Assembly (NCBI GenBank): GCA_028455995.1 | Contig: JABELC010000004.1 | Coordinates: 1-64,000 of the forward strand | Source of the DNA: Scleromitrula shiraiana | Taxonomy: Eukaryota; Ascomycota; Leotiomycetes; Helotiales; Sclerotiniaceae | Direction: 5' to 3' | Length of the DNA stretch: 64,000 bases | Shown here: positions 23,533-34,570 of the stretch, one piece after another | Layout of the letters: every line of letters starts with the position of its first letter | How positions within the stretch are numbered: position 1 is the stretch's first letter | Notes under the pieces: generated by a model | The model's database searches: none | What the model was told of the DNA's origin: nothing | Seen by the model: the letters and a program-made list of their open reading frames with translations, nothing else | Program-made: the position numbers and the translations under genes

Positions 23533-24693
23533 TTAGAATGTATAAACTGGTTCAGGTCCAATATTCACAGAGTCGAAAGAACCGAAAGGAGATGAAGGTG
23601 TTACTGGCTGTCCATTAACATTGGCAACACCGAAGTAAGCATTGGCCTTTCGTTGATTGTTGGTGACAGTAAGGACAGCAAATGCACTATCGGCACCGAA
23701 TTGATCGGAGTATCCCCAAGAGATGGAGTTGGCAGATCCGGTAGTACATGGAACGTTGTACCAAGATTCAGTAGCGGCATTCTTTCCTGGCATTCTAATG
23801 ACAGTGCACTTGTCATCTGGGACACCATCATTGGTTGAGATAACGAAGTTGTAATCACATCCTGATCCGTCCTCAGAGCAGTATCTAGTCAAGTTTTTAA
23901 CAGTCCAACCGGAACCCTGAACAGCAGTAGTAGGGGCTTGAGAAGCTTGAACGAGTTGAGTAACCGTAGATTTTGGAGCACCTGAAGCTGTGGCAGTTAC
24001 AGTTGTAACGGTGCTGAAGTAAGAGCTTGGGCATGAACCAGGATGAGCTGGGTTACATCCACCTGGAATTCCGGTGATGCTGGTTACACTAGCAGTAGCG
24101 GTAGAAGTAGAGGTGGCCTTGACAGTGGAGGTGGCAACAGCGATGCTGGCAGAGCATGCAGTTGGAGTTACAAGGGATCCATTACTGTCGAATGGAGCAT
24201 ATCCGAGGCAGGAGGAATACTCAGCGGCGCAAGAGGCTCTATTGGCATCTGGGGCACCTCTGCAAGTGTTGTATGAGCTGGCGCACTTTGATGCACATGC
24301 ATCTGCAGATGGGGCGGCTGAAGAGCTGGAGGCTTTGGTGGTGGTTGCGGGAGCAGCGGTAGTGGTGCTGAAATATGATGAAGGGCAAGAACCTGGGTGG
24401 GCTGGGTTACAACCTCCTGGGATGGATGTCGAGCTAGGTGCTGCGGTGGATGATGCTGATTTGGAGCAAGCAGTTGGGGTTACAAGTGATCCACTGTTGT
24501 CAAAAGGAGAATATCCAAGACAAGATGCGAAGTTGGATGCACAGGAAGATCTGTTGGCATTTGGAGCAGCCCGACAACTGTTGTACTGATTGTAGCATGC
24601 ATCTGAGCATGAATCACGGGCAACTTTCAGTGCAGCTGGTGCAGCAAATGCACCAGAGAAGAAAAGAGCGAAGGCGATATCTTGGAAATGCAT
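23533..24693 (-). CDS. Secreted protein with duplicated cysteine modules and a C-terminal beta-type domain
   Basis: Intronless, 386 aa. The signal peptide is MHFQDIAFALFFSGAFAAPAA. Two homologous modules follow at about residues 29-117 and 130-228. Each has a cysteine block (CSDACYNQYNSC and CASKCASSYNTC), then a SCLGYxPFD block with GSLVTPTAC, a Ser/Thr linker, and IPGGCNPAHPGSCPSSYFST. A Thr/Ser-rich linker likely to be O-glycosylated leads to a conserved C-terminal domain, about 259-386, with GWTVKNLTRYCSEDGSGCDY, NVPCTTGSANSISWGYSDQFG and the ending NIGPEPVYTF. That domain resembles the small secreted elicitor/hypersensitive-response protein family of fungi (the IEB1/Hrip2 type). I assign this from memory of the style only, at moderate confidence. 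Probably a cell-wall-associated or apoplastic protein. Confidence 0.8.
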   Translation of the reverse strand: MHFQDIAFALFFSGAFAAPAALKVARDSCSDACYNQYNSCRAAPNANRSSCASNFASCLGYSPFDNSGSLVTPTACSKSASSTAAPSSTSIPGGCNPAHPGSCPSSYFSTTTAAPATTTKASSSSAAPSADACASKCASSYNTCRGAPDANRASCAAEYSSCLGYAPFDSNGSLVTPTACSASIAVATSTVKATSTSTATASVTSITGIPGGCNPAHPGSCPSSYFSTVTTVTATASGAPKSTVTQLVQASQAPTTAVQGSGWTVKNLTRYCSEDGSGCDYNFVISTNDGVPDDKCTVIRMPGKNAATESWYNVPCTTGSANSISWGYSDQFGADSAFAVLTVTNNQRKANAYFGVANVNGQPVTPSSPFGSFDSVNIGPEPVYTF

Positions 24694-27270
24694 TTTGAGA
24701 TAAGTTGAATTCAGACAAAGATGCTGATAAATTTGAAAGTTTGTAAGGTTGGAAGTTGTTTTGGAATAGGTAATGTGAAGATGAAGTTGATTGTTTGATA
24801 TCGAGAGAAAGGGTGAGGTTCAGCATGTCTTTTATATTCAAAAAATATACATATATTTCTGCCAATCTTTGTTGACCACGATACGCCACAAGGGAATCGG
24901 TCGAAAGTCACTAACTCCCAAACGCTACCGTGTCAATCAACAGCCGCAGCCCTAAAAATAGATATTCAGTAGCTATAACAACGTAAATCTAAAGTCTAAA
25001 TGAACTGAACGTCCACCGAAACTACATATTCATAAACCAGCCACTTGGATCAAGCAACACTAGCATTCATGAGATTCCAGCATCCCTGTGGAGAAAATAA
25101 AAATTCCAGTGTCAATAGCTGCTAAGGCTCGTAAATGAACGTCATAGAGATAGTTGAAATCTCGTAATAGGAAACTTATTGTGGGGTTCAATTCGTACAA
25201 GAGGGGAGGTTGTGTTGGCAGACATTGCCGAAGAAACTAGAAAGCAATAGCTTCGGAAACCTCTTTCGATCAAGATTAGTGCAAATGCATAAGGCTGTGG
25301 AAACACTTTCGATAGATTGCGCTCCAATCATCTGAACTTCTTCTTCAGCGGAAGCCTGACGATCTCATGTTTAGATGCTTTCTTCAGCCTCCCGGGCCCA
25401 TGATTTTTCTGCCGCGGGCCGATGATATATCATTGGAATGAACCTATGAGATTGAAGTCTAAAAACGAGATCTCCTTAGTATGTCAAGAGATCAAAATAT
25501 AGAAATGGGCGCAGTACGATTTGCCTAGTGTTGATTGTTAACTACCTTGAGTTAGGTTTACATAGAAAGTTCACTACTTCCATCGGTATATAATTTTTCC
25601 ATTCCATCTTCCAATTCAGATAGATAGTTAACGTCATTTACCATTCAAAAGAATAAAAATAGAAATGAAGGGTTTTTTTGGCTTGACTACTATACGAGGA
25701 AGAGTTTTCATTCTCCAAGCCGAGGTAACTGATTTTATAGTTAGTTCATATAGGATTGTCCTTGCCGAACATCTTCCCCGCCACCGCTAAAGAATTGCGG
25801 CTCTAGTCACTAACCTTAAAATAAGAAAACTGTTTACTTCCAAGGCGTTTGTTCGTATTGCTACTTGATTTCGGTTAAATGGTATTATACTATACCGTCT
25901 AATTATCAACCGGAGTAATGATATGATGTTGGGATCTACGTCGCTATACGAACTATCACTTGACTTACTGCTGGATTCTCTTTAAGGATCGAAATTCAGT
26001 TGACAGAGTATGATATGTTAACGGGGAATGAGAAGGTTTTCCGGGTTATTTGAAAGCAAATCTATATCGGAGCTCCCGAAGAAGCTCAACAATTAGAGTA
26101 TTCTTACCATCAAATATAACATATGCAATATTTGTTACATCTAACATTTTCATAACTGTGGCAGAAATGCCCATATTATTCACGCCGGGTTAAATTGAAC
26201 CTGAGTACCTGATTTCCACTAGAAGAGCGGATCTCTAATGATTTAGTACCGCTGTTGAGAATGCGGTCTTAGCACCGTATATGTACCTAGCGGCACATCT
26301 CTTAGTCAATAAAACCAGTGCCCATCTATTCTACCATCGCCGTGTTGATTAATTCGTACGAAGAAAAGGATCATATATGAATATACGTTTTTACTACTGT
26401 TAATAATTTACCTGAGTGATCCCAACATAAACATATCTTTTAATCCATCCAACGCTCAAAATATTCTGTTGCATCGCATTTGCTTCCAATAAAATGGGAA
26501 TTTAGCCTCGAAAAAATGAAGACAATCTTGCTGTCAAATACGATGAAGCGGGCATTGAATGGGTCCACGAAATGTTTTTATCATAGCTGCTGCACTATGC
26601 TCCACCCATTGCATAATCTCATTTTTACCGCCTCTGCTGTTCAAAATATCATGTATTGTTCTTCCGACACTACACTATTCTTTTGATGAAACACTGGTGC
26701 GACTACTCAATGGTGAGATGATGGGAATGTTTCGTACATAAAGGGTTGATAAGCCTACAGTTACATGGGGTGGAAGTTAGTCACCAAATTTTCGATCAAT
26801 CTCACTCGTCTATCACGCATCTTTCTAAACTCACCGACATTCCTTAGAAAAGGACTTTCGCGTTGGTCCTCATTTGTCAACGAAGATAAGCATGTCTTCT
26901 GCTAGAGGTTAACATATCGTTGCTCGTCGGAGGATTATCCGATATCTCGTACCGGCCTGAGTAGCTGTCAATCAGTATCTATAATTGCTCCACTCTTGGT
27001 TAATGAACAAAACCAAACAGCTATGGAAGACATGAGATCGAATTTTTCGCATTCCAAGCAATCATCTGAAAAGGAAGTCTGGAAGAATCTATTTCCATTC
27101 AAATTATGCAGTGGGAATGACTGGTGAATATCAGCGGTTCTGCCAAATACCTAAAGGCGGTGAACATCTATTCCAGATCCCCTTAGAAATACAAACGCGC
27201 GTACTGGTAAGACCCTTTGTCCCATAGAAAAAATATATTCACAAATGAAAAACTCTTATCCGATCCTTGT
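24694..27270. other. Intergenic region, no supported gene
   Basis: About 2.6 kb between the secreted-protein gene (-) and the transporter regulatory sites. Short ORFs (for example around 26480-26740) overlap in several frames and have no splice continuity or domains. Composition is ordinary AT-rich. Confidence 0.4.
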
Positions 27271-27276
27271 ATGGGG

Positions 27277-27316
27277 GCGGGGTAGCTCCAGTTGTGGAGG
27301 TGCGGGGAGACTGGGG
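27277..27316 (+). promoter_or_regulatory. Four clustered CreA-like (SYGGRG) sites upstream of the transporter
   Basis: GCGGGG (27277-27282), GTGGAG (27294-27299), GCGGGG (27302-27307) and CTGGGG (27311-27316) all fit the carbon-catabolite-repressor CreA consensus. They lie within 40 bp, about 310 bp before the transporter start. Two of them sit in direct repeats of GGGGTAGCT. Close pairs are what functional CreA targets usually show. Binding here is inferred. Confidence 0.45.
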
Positions 27317-27622
27317 TAGCTTGAAGATAGGGTGCATTCTCCGCTGTCGCAGTGCAATCAATGGTCAGGTGGTTTGGTTCCAAGGACATGGCTGCTTTTC
27401 AGGATCAGTATTCTACCAGTGACCATGTCGCCGCACAAGTTGTTTTATTGGTGTTCAATAGACGCGCGTCAGCCGTGTATGATCACAGTGAGATACCCGG
27501 AGAAATCTTCACCCCCACTCTCAGCTATGTAATAAGCATTTGATTGCCCAAATTTTTCTTTTTTCGAAAACTTCATTTTGATACTTTCGCTTCCAAGACC
27601 CATTGAGCTCGGTTTTTTGAAG

Positions 27623-29512
27623 ATGGGTATCTTATCAAAAGTTGAAGATCGTCCGACGCCTTCACAGGTGTACAATTGGCGTGTCTATGTTTGCTCAATT
27701 GTTGCTGGCTTCGCAGCCGTCATGATTGGTTACGACAGTGCATTTATTGGTACAACTATCGCCCTTCCATCTTTCAAAAAGGAATTTAACTTCGCCGCGA
27801 TTTCAACCCCAAAAGTCAACCTCCTCAATGCAAATATTGTGTCATGTTATCAAGCTGGAGCTTTCTGGGGTGCTTTATCTGCCTATGTTGCCGCTTATTG
27901 GCTTGGAAGAGTAAGGGGAATGGCAATTTTTAGTGCCATATTCACCGTTGGAGCGGGCATGATGTTAGGTGCGAATGGTAGTAGAGGTCTTGGTCTTATC
28001 TATGGTGGCCGCGTTTTAGCTGGCATTGGAGTTGGAGGATGTTCTAGCTTGGCTCCAATCTATATTTCTGAGATATCCCCACCGGCAATCCGTGGAAGAT
28101 TAGTTTGCGTAGGTCTTCTGTATACATGTTGGGTTCAGTGCGATACTAATCGGGTCAAAAGATGTTTGAATTAGGATGGCAGATTGGTGGACTAGTCGGA
28201 TTCTGGATTAATGTCAGGTTCTCTTCATGCTTTGAAAATAAACACTAACCTCTAGCCAGTATGGAGTTTCTAAAACACTTCCATCGGATCATACTCAATG
28301 GACTATTCCATTTGCGATCCAACTGATTCCATCTGGTCTCTTGTTCATTGGAACACTTTGGCTTCACGAAACGCCTCGTGTAAATATTCTCTTCGCTATC
28401 TCTCAATACCATATTTTGACTTGTACTAATTTGTGATTTTATTAGTGGTTAATGAGCAAGGGAAAACGAGAACAAGCTATTAAAAATCTATGTTGGATCC
28501 GATGCCTCAACGAAGACGATGTCTATGTCAAGGAAGAAATTTACGCAATTGATCAAAACATTGAACAACAAATGGCAGGAGGAGGCCTTGGATTCTGGCA
28601 GCCCTTCAAACTTCTTGCATCTAGTCGAACTATACAATGGAGATTTTTTCTAGGAGGCTCATTATTCTTTTGGCAAAATGCTTCTGGTATCAACGCCGTC
28701 AACTATTATTCACCTACCGTGTTCAAAAGTATTGGTATAGTTGGTACCAATACATCTTTGTTCTCTACTGGATTATTCGGCGTTGTCAAGACAGTTGGTA
28801 CAATCATCTACCTATTATTCCTTATCGATCAACTAGGTCGACGAAAGCTATTGATGATCGGATCTATCGGTGGAAGTCTATGCATGTATTACGTTGCAGC
28901 ATATATTGCTATCGCGAAACCAGCCGAACACCCTACAACCTCACTACCACCATCTGGTGTATCTGCTGTCTTCTTTTTCTTTTTATGGACTGTAAGTTAT
29001 CGAACTCTACTCTTTGCTTGGCGGTTGACTTACTTATCATTTACTCAGGCCTTTTACACGCCAACATGGAACCCTACTCCTTGGGTAAGTTTTTGTAGTT
29101 TATATCGATGTTTGAAGCAGTAACTAAGATAATTTAGGTAATCAACGCCGAAATCTTCGACCAGAGTGTTCGAACATTAGCCCAGGCATCTGCCGCCGCT
29201 AACAATTGGCTCTGGAATTTCCTCGTTAGTCGATTTACACCACAAATGTTCCAAACGATGGGATATGGAGTATATTTATTCTTTGCTTCTCTGATGATTT
29301 GGGGTGCTGCTTTCATTTTTTTCTTGATTCCAGAAACAAAGAACATGCCCTTGGAGGCTGTCGATCGACTTTTTGATCGTAGACTACCTGCAAGAAATGC
29401 ACATGCCATCGTTTGGGCTGAGTTGAAGCAAGAAGAAGAAGAAACTTTGAGGGCTGGAATTACGGCTGGATTGGAGAAGGACACAAATTCCGTTCATGTT
29501 GAGAAGGTATAG
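27623..29512 (+). CDS. MFS quinate/sugar transporter (QutD-like)
   Basis: Proton-coupled permease of the sugar-porter family; the closest style is fungal quinate permeases (QutD/Qa-y), with hexoses also possible. The CDS is join(27623..28108, 28162..28212, 28260..28379, 28446..28991, 29050..29085, 29138..29512), 537 aa, and all phases close. The start MGILSKVEDRPTPSQVYNWRVY is typical of the family; an in-frame non-ATG extension upstream was ignored. Twelve hydrophobic segments are visible. Signatures are FAAVMIGYDSAFIGTTIALPSF (TM1), LGRVRGMAIFSAI, GRVLAGIGVGGCSSLAPIYISEISP, AIRGRLV, HETPRWLMSKGK, NYYSPTVFKSIG, DQLGRRKLL and FLIPETKNMPLEAVDRLF. A five-site CreA-type promoter is not seen, but four clustered sites lie 310 bp upstream. 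No other quinate catabolic genes are in the window. Confidence 0.9.
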
Positions 29513-30302
29513 AGGATATAACTAATCATGTGGCGTTGCTACTTCATGGTGGGCTGGGAATATTATCAGAGAATCGGTAGCGGAATTAAATAATTACTAA
29601 TCTCCCCCCAAAAATTGTTGATCTGTTATGTTCCAGTTCGCTCATCAAATCTGTTATCATTTCTTGCATGCATTGTATTTTCAATGTATTCCTAAGTACT
29701 ACTAGCCTTCTGATTTTTGGCCAAGTGTCACTGGCATTAGTTACGCATGATATGTTATGCTGTAGCAATCTTTTTAATGATTATTCAGAGACTCAAAAAT
29801 ATTCTTCCTCGACGTTCGAAGTTCTGAGAGCCATTCAAATATGTCTACTCTACTGATACTTGTCGTCAAATTTGATCTAGTTTCAATACGGAAAAACTAT
29901 CCTCAACTTCAGTTTCACAATTTATTATTATTCAGAATATTCATCTAATATTTCCTTGCTATATAAAAGGTTTGCAGAATATTGCGAAAGTCAATTCCTA
30001 ATCATCAAACCTATCACAAATGCCAAACCATAGACTCCTTATTGAATGCTCAACCTTCAAATTGTTCCTGACTACCAAGTCATCAAACCATTTCTAAATG
30101 CTAACACTATCACCAAATCATGCCCACCGCCAGCCAAATCCATCCCCAACACAAACTCCTACTGCTCACTCTCCCTCTTCAACCTTGCTTTCTTTTCTAT
30201 CCAAAAAATCAGGAGATGTTTGCATAAGATACGTAAAGATTGATTTCGAGACACAAATCCATTACTTGTATTCCAGAACTCGTTCCAAAAGCCAATCGTA
30301 CC
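29513..30302. other. Convergent 3' intergenic region
   Basis: 790 bp between the transporter and an unknown minus-strand gene. Short ORFs only. Confidence 0.5.
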
Positions 30303-31209
30303 TTAACCCCCAAAATGGAATGATCCAAGAGCATCGCTGGCCTTTGAAATGACACCTTTCGCTGCCAGAAACTTTTGAATCTGAAGTTCTATCTGGGTAG
30401 TGAACGGTGAGGCTTCGAACGCAACATTATTCTGATTAAATACCACAGCAGTAAGGAATGGTAGGATAGTATCTTGGTACTATTAAAACCATCATAGTCA
30501 ATGAATGATGTCTACGGCACCTGGAAGTAGTTTACTTACCGCCATCCAACTAACATAACGTTTTGCTTCTCCAGCAATGGCGTCCCTGTATCCCCATGGG
30601 ATTCTTCCACCCGAAAAACCAGCGCGATCGATATACACATTCCAAGTGTTAAAGAGCTCGAAAAAATCGTCTTTTGTCGCTGGAAGTTGCATAGATGTAT
30701 ATCCATTCTCGTGCCATTTACCAAGGGTAGATATGGCCAAGATTTCAGGAATATTGTATGATCGAGCGCATCGTGGAGGTTGCAAGATAGTCCCAATACC
30801 CTCAATCGAGACGACATCTCCAAGTTCGAGAATAGAAAGAACTTGTGAAATGTGGCTTGCTGTTTCGGGTGTGCATTTCCAGGGACTGTTTGTGGCATCT
30901 GGTGGTTGCGCCATACCCTCGGGAGGCCACATGCGTGTTTGAGGGCCAGTTCTCGAAGAGGAAGTAGTTCCATATCCGCCGACTTTTGGAACTATATCGG
31001 ATATAATTCCACCCAACTTAGGTATTATCGTGCTTGATTTTGTATCGGTGCTTATTGGGTCTTTGGATCCGACGCCCCAAATAGCTGGGACAATGTAATA
31101 GGTCCCACCGTAATTGATCTCGGAGTCCCAGTCTTCTTGATTGATAGCTACATCATGGTTAGCGAAATGAAAATGTGAGTAACATTAATCAGACTGGTAA
31201 CGTACACAT
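30303..31209 (-). CDS. Unrecognised 262-aa fungal protein (A of a divergent pair)
   Basis: The function is not recognised. The model is complement(join(30303..30479, 30540..31147, 31206..31209)). The first coding exon is only 4 nt (ATGT), spliced through GTACGT...CTAAC...GTAG to give MSINQEDWDSEINYGG. In-frame stops upstream of both the ATG and the acceptor exon make this the only ATG start that keeps the long frame. The protein has no signal peptide. Readable parts are GGTYYIVPAIWGVGSKDP, a Ser/Pro loop with RMWPPEGMAQPP, a core LGDVVSIEGIGTILQPP, FNTWNVYIDRAGFSGG and RIPWGYRDAIAGEAKRYVSWMA. The C-terminal helix-rich part (LPFLTAVVFNQNNVAFEASP) ends SFHFGG. It is divergent from the unknown gene at 33124, 1.9 kb away. 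Confidence 0.7.
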
Positions 31210-33123
31210 GATTGATCAAGGTAGCTCAAGTGAATCGAAAAATATATAACTTGAACTTTGGATTGAGACTATGGATTGAAGAGTAATGAAAAAGATAAAT
31301 TTGATCTTCGTCGTCAGGAAGAGTCCTTAGATATATAAATAGAAGGGATAAGTGCTTGCTCGGACTAACGAAGCCGGACCATTTGATCAAGCCGGCCGTA
31401 CAATATGGCTTGAATGATGTAACATTGCTCTGCCTGTTGAAGTGAAAATTCTATCTCTGTGTCTCAAGTGCATTGGTAATCAAACACGTATGAGATTTCT
31501 TGCTGTGGTATTGAGAACTGATAATTGAAGCGGGGTAGGTTGAGCAACCTCCTTCTACGGAAACAGCTACAGGTCGGTTAATATACAGACTTAGGGCAAC
31601 TATTGATGATTGGTAAGGGCAGAATTTCGAATATCCATTGAAAAATATTTGGCTTTTATGTGTAGGACAACGTTGGATTATTGTGACAGTCTAAGACTTG
31701 ATCTCAAGAACACTAGGGTCTGAACTGATGCAAAGATTTACATAAACCAAGCCACAATTCAGACACTTCTTGGTTCTTGAAGATTTGCGACACAGAAGCT
31801 CTTCTAATTCTTACGCAAGTGTTTGAGACTAGGTTGTCGTTATAGATTGAAACAAGTTTAAAGAAGATTTGGCTTGCTATGGCTCAAAGATTAGCATTGA
31901 AGAATCTTGCGCAAAGATCTGCAGTGGTATGGCACAATCTCTCCATATAATAACGATTGCATGAAAGGACTGGGGCATCATCGGTCCGATAGTTCGCAAT
32001 TTGTGTCACTGATATTATATTCTACTAGCACTTGATCCATGGTCGATCTTGATATGCGTAAATAAAGTATATTCACCTGGATCAAACAGATTACTCTCCA
32101 TATATCTAAGCAAGTAACTTTGGAACTATCCACGGATCCCGAAATCATGAAATACTGCACAATGCGCGAGAACTGTCTGAAAAAGACTCAAGCTTATGGT
32201 ATAGCCTCGCTGTTAACTTCCAGTATACCTGTCATTCCCTAGAAAACTATTTTCAGAGGCAAAAACAAAATAGTGTATCATACTTGCAGATCAGAAATCA
32301 AGCCATGATGCAATTTCTTTCTTCTTGAAGAAATTGCCGCATGGAAGCCATCATAATTAGAGTATTGCCTCACTGGTAGTGATGTATTGCACTCGTGGGT
32401 TGGAAACTTCCAAAGACTTCCATTAACATCTCAGCCGCAAATTGATGTTGGGGTACTCCGAATCAGATCTACGATTTCGAATATATGATGGATATTATCG
32501 TCAGTGGGGGTGCTGAAACGTTCGAGAAATTTCCCGCCTATGCAGCCAGATGTTGTTACCCCGCATTCTGCATGTGGGTGAGTAATTTAGCAGTATCAAA
32601 ATTCTGTAGAATCTCAGCTCCTAGAGAGCCATTATGCTCGGGTATTTGCCTCAGAAATTATTCATACCACACTCCAAATGCAAGGCTGCGCAAGTTGTGC
32701 GGGATCTAATATTTGTAGTGGATGGTATGTGCGGGGTAATCTTGAATGAAATGCTCGTATAGAAGCTTGATGACGTAAGTTTTATCTTGTATTGGATCTT
32801 TCATGCCGACAGTGTTTCCGCTTTTAGATCTTTGCTTCTATAGCCTGTTGCCCTACAAATCAGTGGTGTGTTGTCTTTTCAGCCGAGAACTGTCTTTCCA
32901 AATTTTCAAATCTTGAATACTGACAAGATGAGGGGTAGCAGCAATGATTGTTGTCGTATGTGACGGTCCGTATTTGGAAGTGGGGTTGGTTGACTTCCTA
33001 TAAGATGGAGGGCTGGGAACTTTGGAAAGCCATACCAAGTTCGTTCATTAGATTGTAACCGGTGATTCATCACATGATCAGTCTTTGGAAGACCTTTGGC
33101 AATTGAAGCGCCAAACACAAACC
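31210..33123. other. Divergent upstream region of the unknown gene pair
   Basis: 1.9 kb with no supported gene; AT-rich, a few short ORFs. It is the common regulatory space of the genes at 30303-31209 and 33124-34570. Confidence 0.45.
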
Positions 33124-34570
33124 ATGGCTCTTGCGTTCCCTGAGGGAGAGTGTTTCTTTGTCAGAAACGGTCTCCGTTCACCAATTGCAACTGGATACAA
33201 TGCTAATAATCCCAATCATTTTCATAGCCATTTGATGGTTGAATACATTTGGAACAGACCAGCACAAAGCGGAAACAGTGACATCAATTGGGATAAGGGC
33301 CATACCCATCCACGGTCACCCTATATCATAACACGGAGGTTGCTCAACACTAGACATGGAAATTGGCACAATCTACCATTTTCTTACGGACCTGCTGAAT
33401 GGGACATCCGTCGACGACATGAACATGAGCTTTGCAGGGATGCTCGTACTTTTGATAGCTGGCACACCCCAACTAGTGGAGCCGCAGATCAAGTATGTAT
33501 TTTATCCTATACGGAGCTGCTAGATGCTAACAGATACAACTTCATAGGTTTGGTTCATGCATATGCCAATGCCAACGCAGGCAGAACGGTGGGTTTGGAT
33601 TGATGTTTGTTTCACCAAACCATGATATTTTTCATACACTAAGCAACAATAGATGCTCGCATGTATCCGATCCATTTACTTTCCCATCTCATTCACCGCA
33701 GACAAAAATCATGAACAATTATGCGCATGGGTTCAAGTAAACTTTGCTCAAAACCGCGTTGTCCCTGTTTGGCGTGGAGGTAATACTTTTACCACTCATC
33801 CCTTGCACAGCACTACTGGTCTAGGTGTCTGGAATAGCGCTACTATCGGCTTCGATGTCCATGGTCTTATCCAACTACTTTCTCTACCTCGCCAACTTCG
33901 CAAGGCTAATCCTTATGCCTCAAGACTTATCAAGATCGTTCCACGCGCTAATGTAATTACACGCCCGCTACATACCCATTATGCAGCAAGATACGATGTT
34001 AGCTGGTTAGCAGTCGCGAACGCCAACTTTGGCCTTGAACTAACATGGAGACCTGCCGAGCGAGGAACTTGGCTATCTAACTTCATGATGAATGTCATCA
34101 CTATCGGACTTGGTATGATCCCGGTCGCAGGCCCATTATTAGCAATCATATTCCCCGTGGCATGGACTTTAATCGTGGATCCCGATTCTGCATATGATCT
34201 CCTCAAAGACTTGGTTCCAGGGATTGATCTTACAGATAGAATGATTAGGGATATTGTCCAATCTATCAATGAAACAAAGGAGTACTTGCCAGATGGATGG
34301 GAGGCATTAGCTCTACCAGGACAACCGAAGACAATGGCTGAGTTTAAGAATACAGATATTTCTGAGGTCGTGGAGAAGTTGGAAGATATTGGTAGAAGTC
34401 TTGCATTCATCATGGCGGAAGAGATACTATCCAAGACTGGTGGTGACAAGGTTGCCGATGTTATTCCAAAAGAAGGTGAAGAAGGATCACCCGAAGAGGG
34501 AGAAGTGGAGTTGATCAACCCAGCGACTGAGTTCCCGGATGAGAAGGGTGAGGAGGCAACATGGGAGTGA
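33124..34570 (+). CDS. Unrecognised 447-aa protein with a glycine-rich hydrophobic hairpin (B of a divergent pair)
   Basis: The model is join(33124..33492, 33548..33604, 33653..34570), all phase 0. It starts MALAFPEGECFFVRNGLRSP; a longer frame begins at a TTG and was not used. The N-terminal part is rich in His, Asn, Arg and Trp (NANNPNHFHSHLMVEYIW, RRRHEHELC). The middle (FMHMPMPTQAERWVWIDMLACIRSIYFPIS) runs into a globular region with VPVWRGGNTFTTHPLH and SWLAVANANFGLELTW. A strongly hydrophobic Gly/Pro segment follows at about residues 295-325 (VITIGLGMIPVAGPLLAIIF), which could insert in membrane. The acidic tail is EGEEGSPEEGEVEL. There is no signal peptide. Pore-former-like topology is only an impression from the hydrophobic hairpin; I do not recognise the family. 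Confidence 0.7.

Noticed and set aside
24074..24589. 171-codon plus-strand ORF
   Set aside because: It is the antisense of the Ser/Thr/Ala-rich secreted protein, whose codon bias keeps the opposite strand open; the minus frame has the signal peptide and conserved cysteines.
26480..26741. Pair of short overlapping plus-strand ORFs
   Set aside because: Both under 70 codons with no shared homology signal; treated as chance.
33979..34518. 179-codon minus-strand ORF
   Set aside because: Antisense of gene B, whose own three-exon model closes in phase and begins with ATG.
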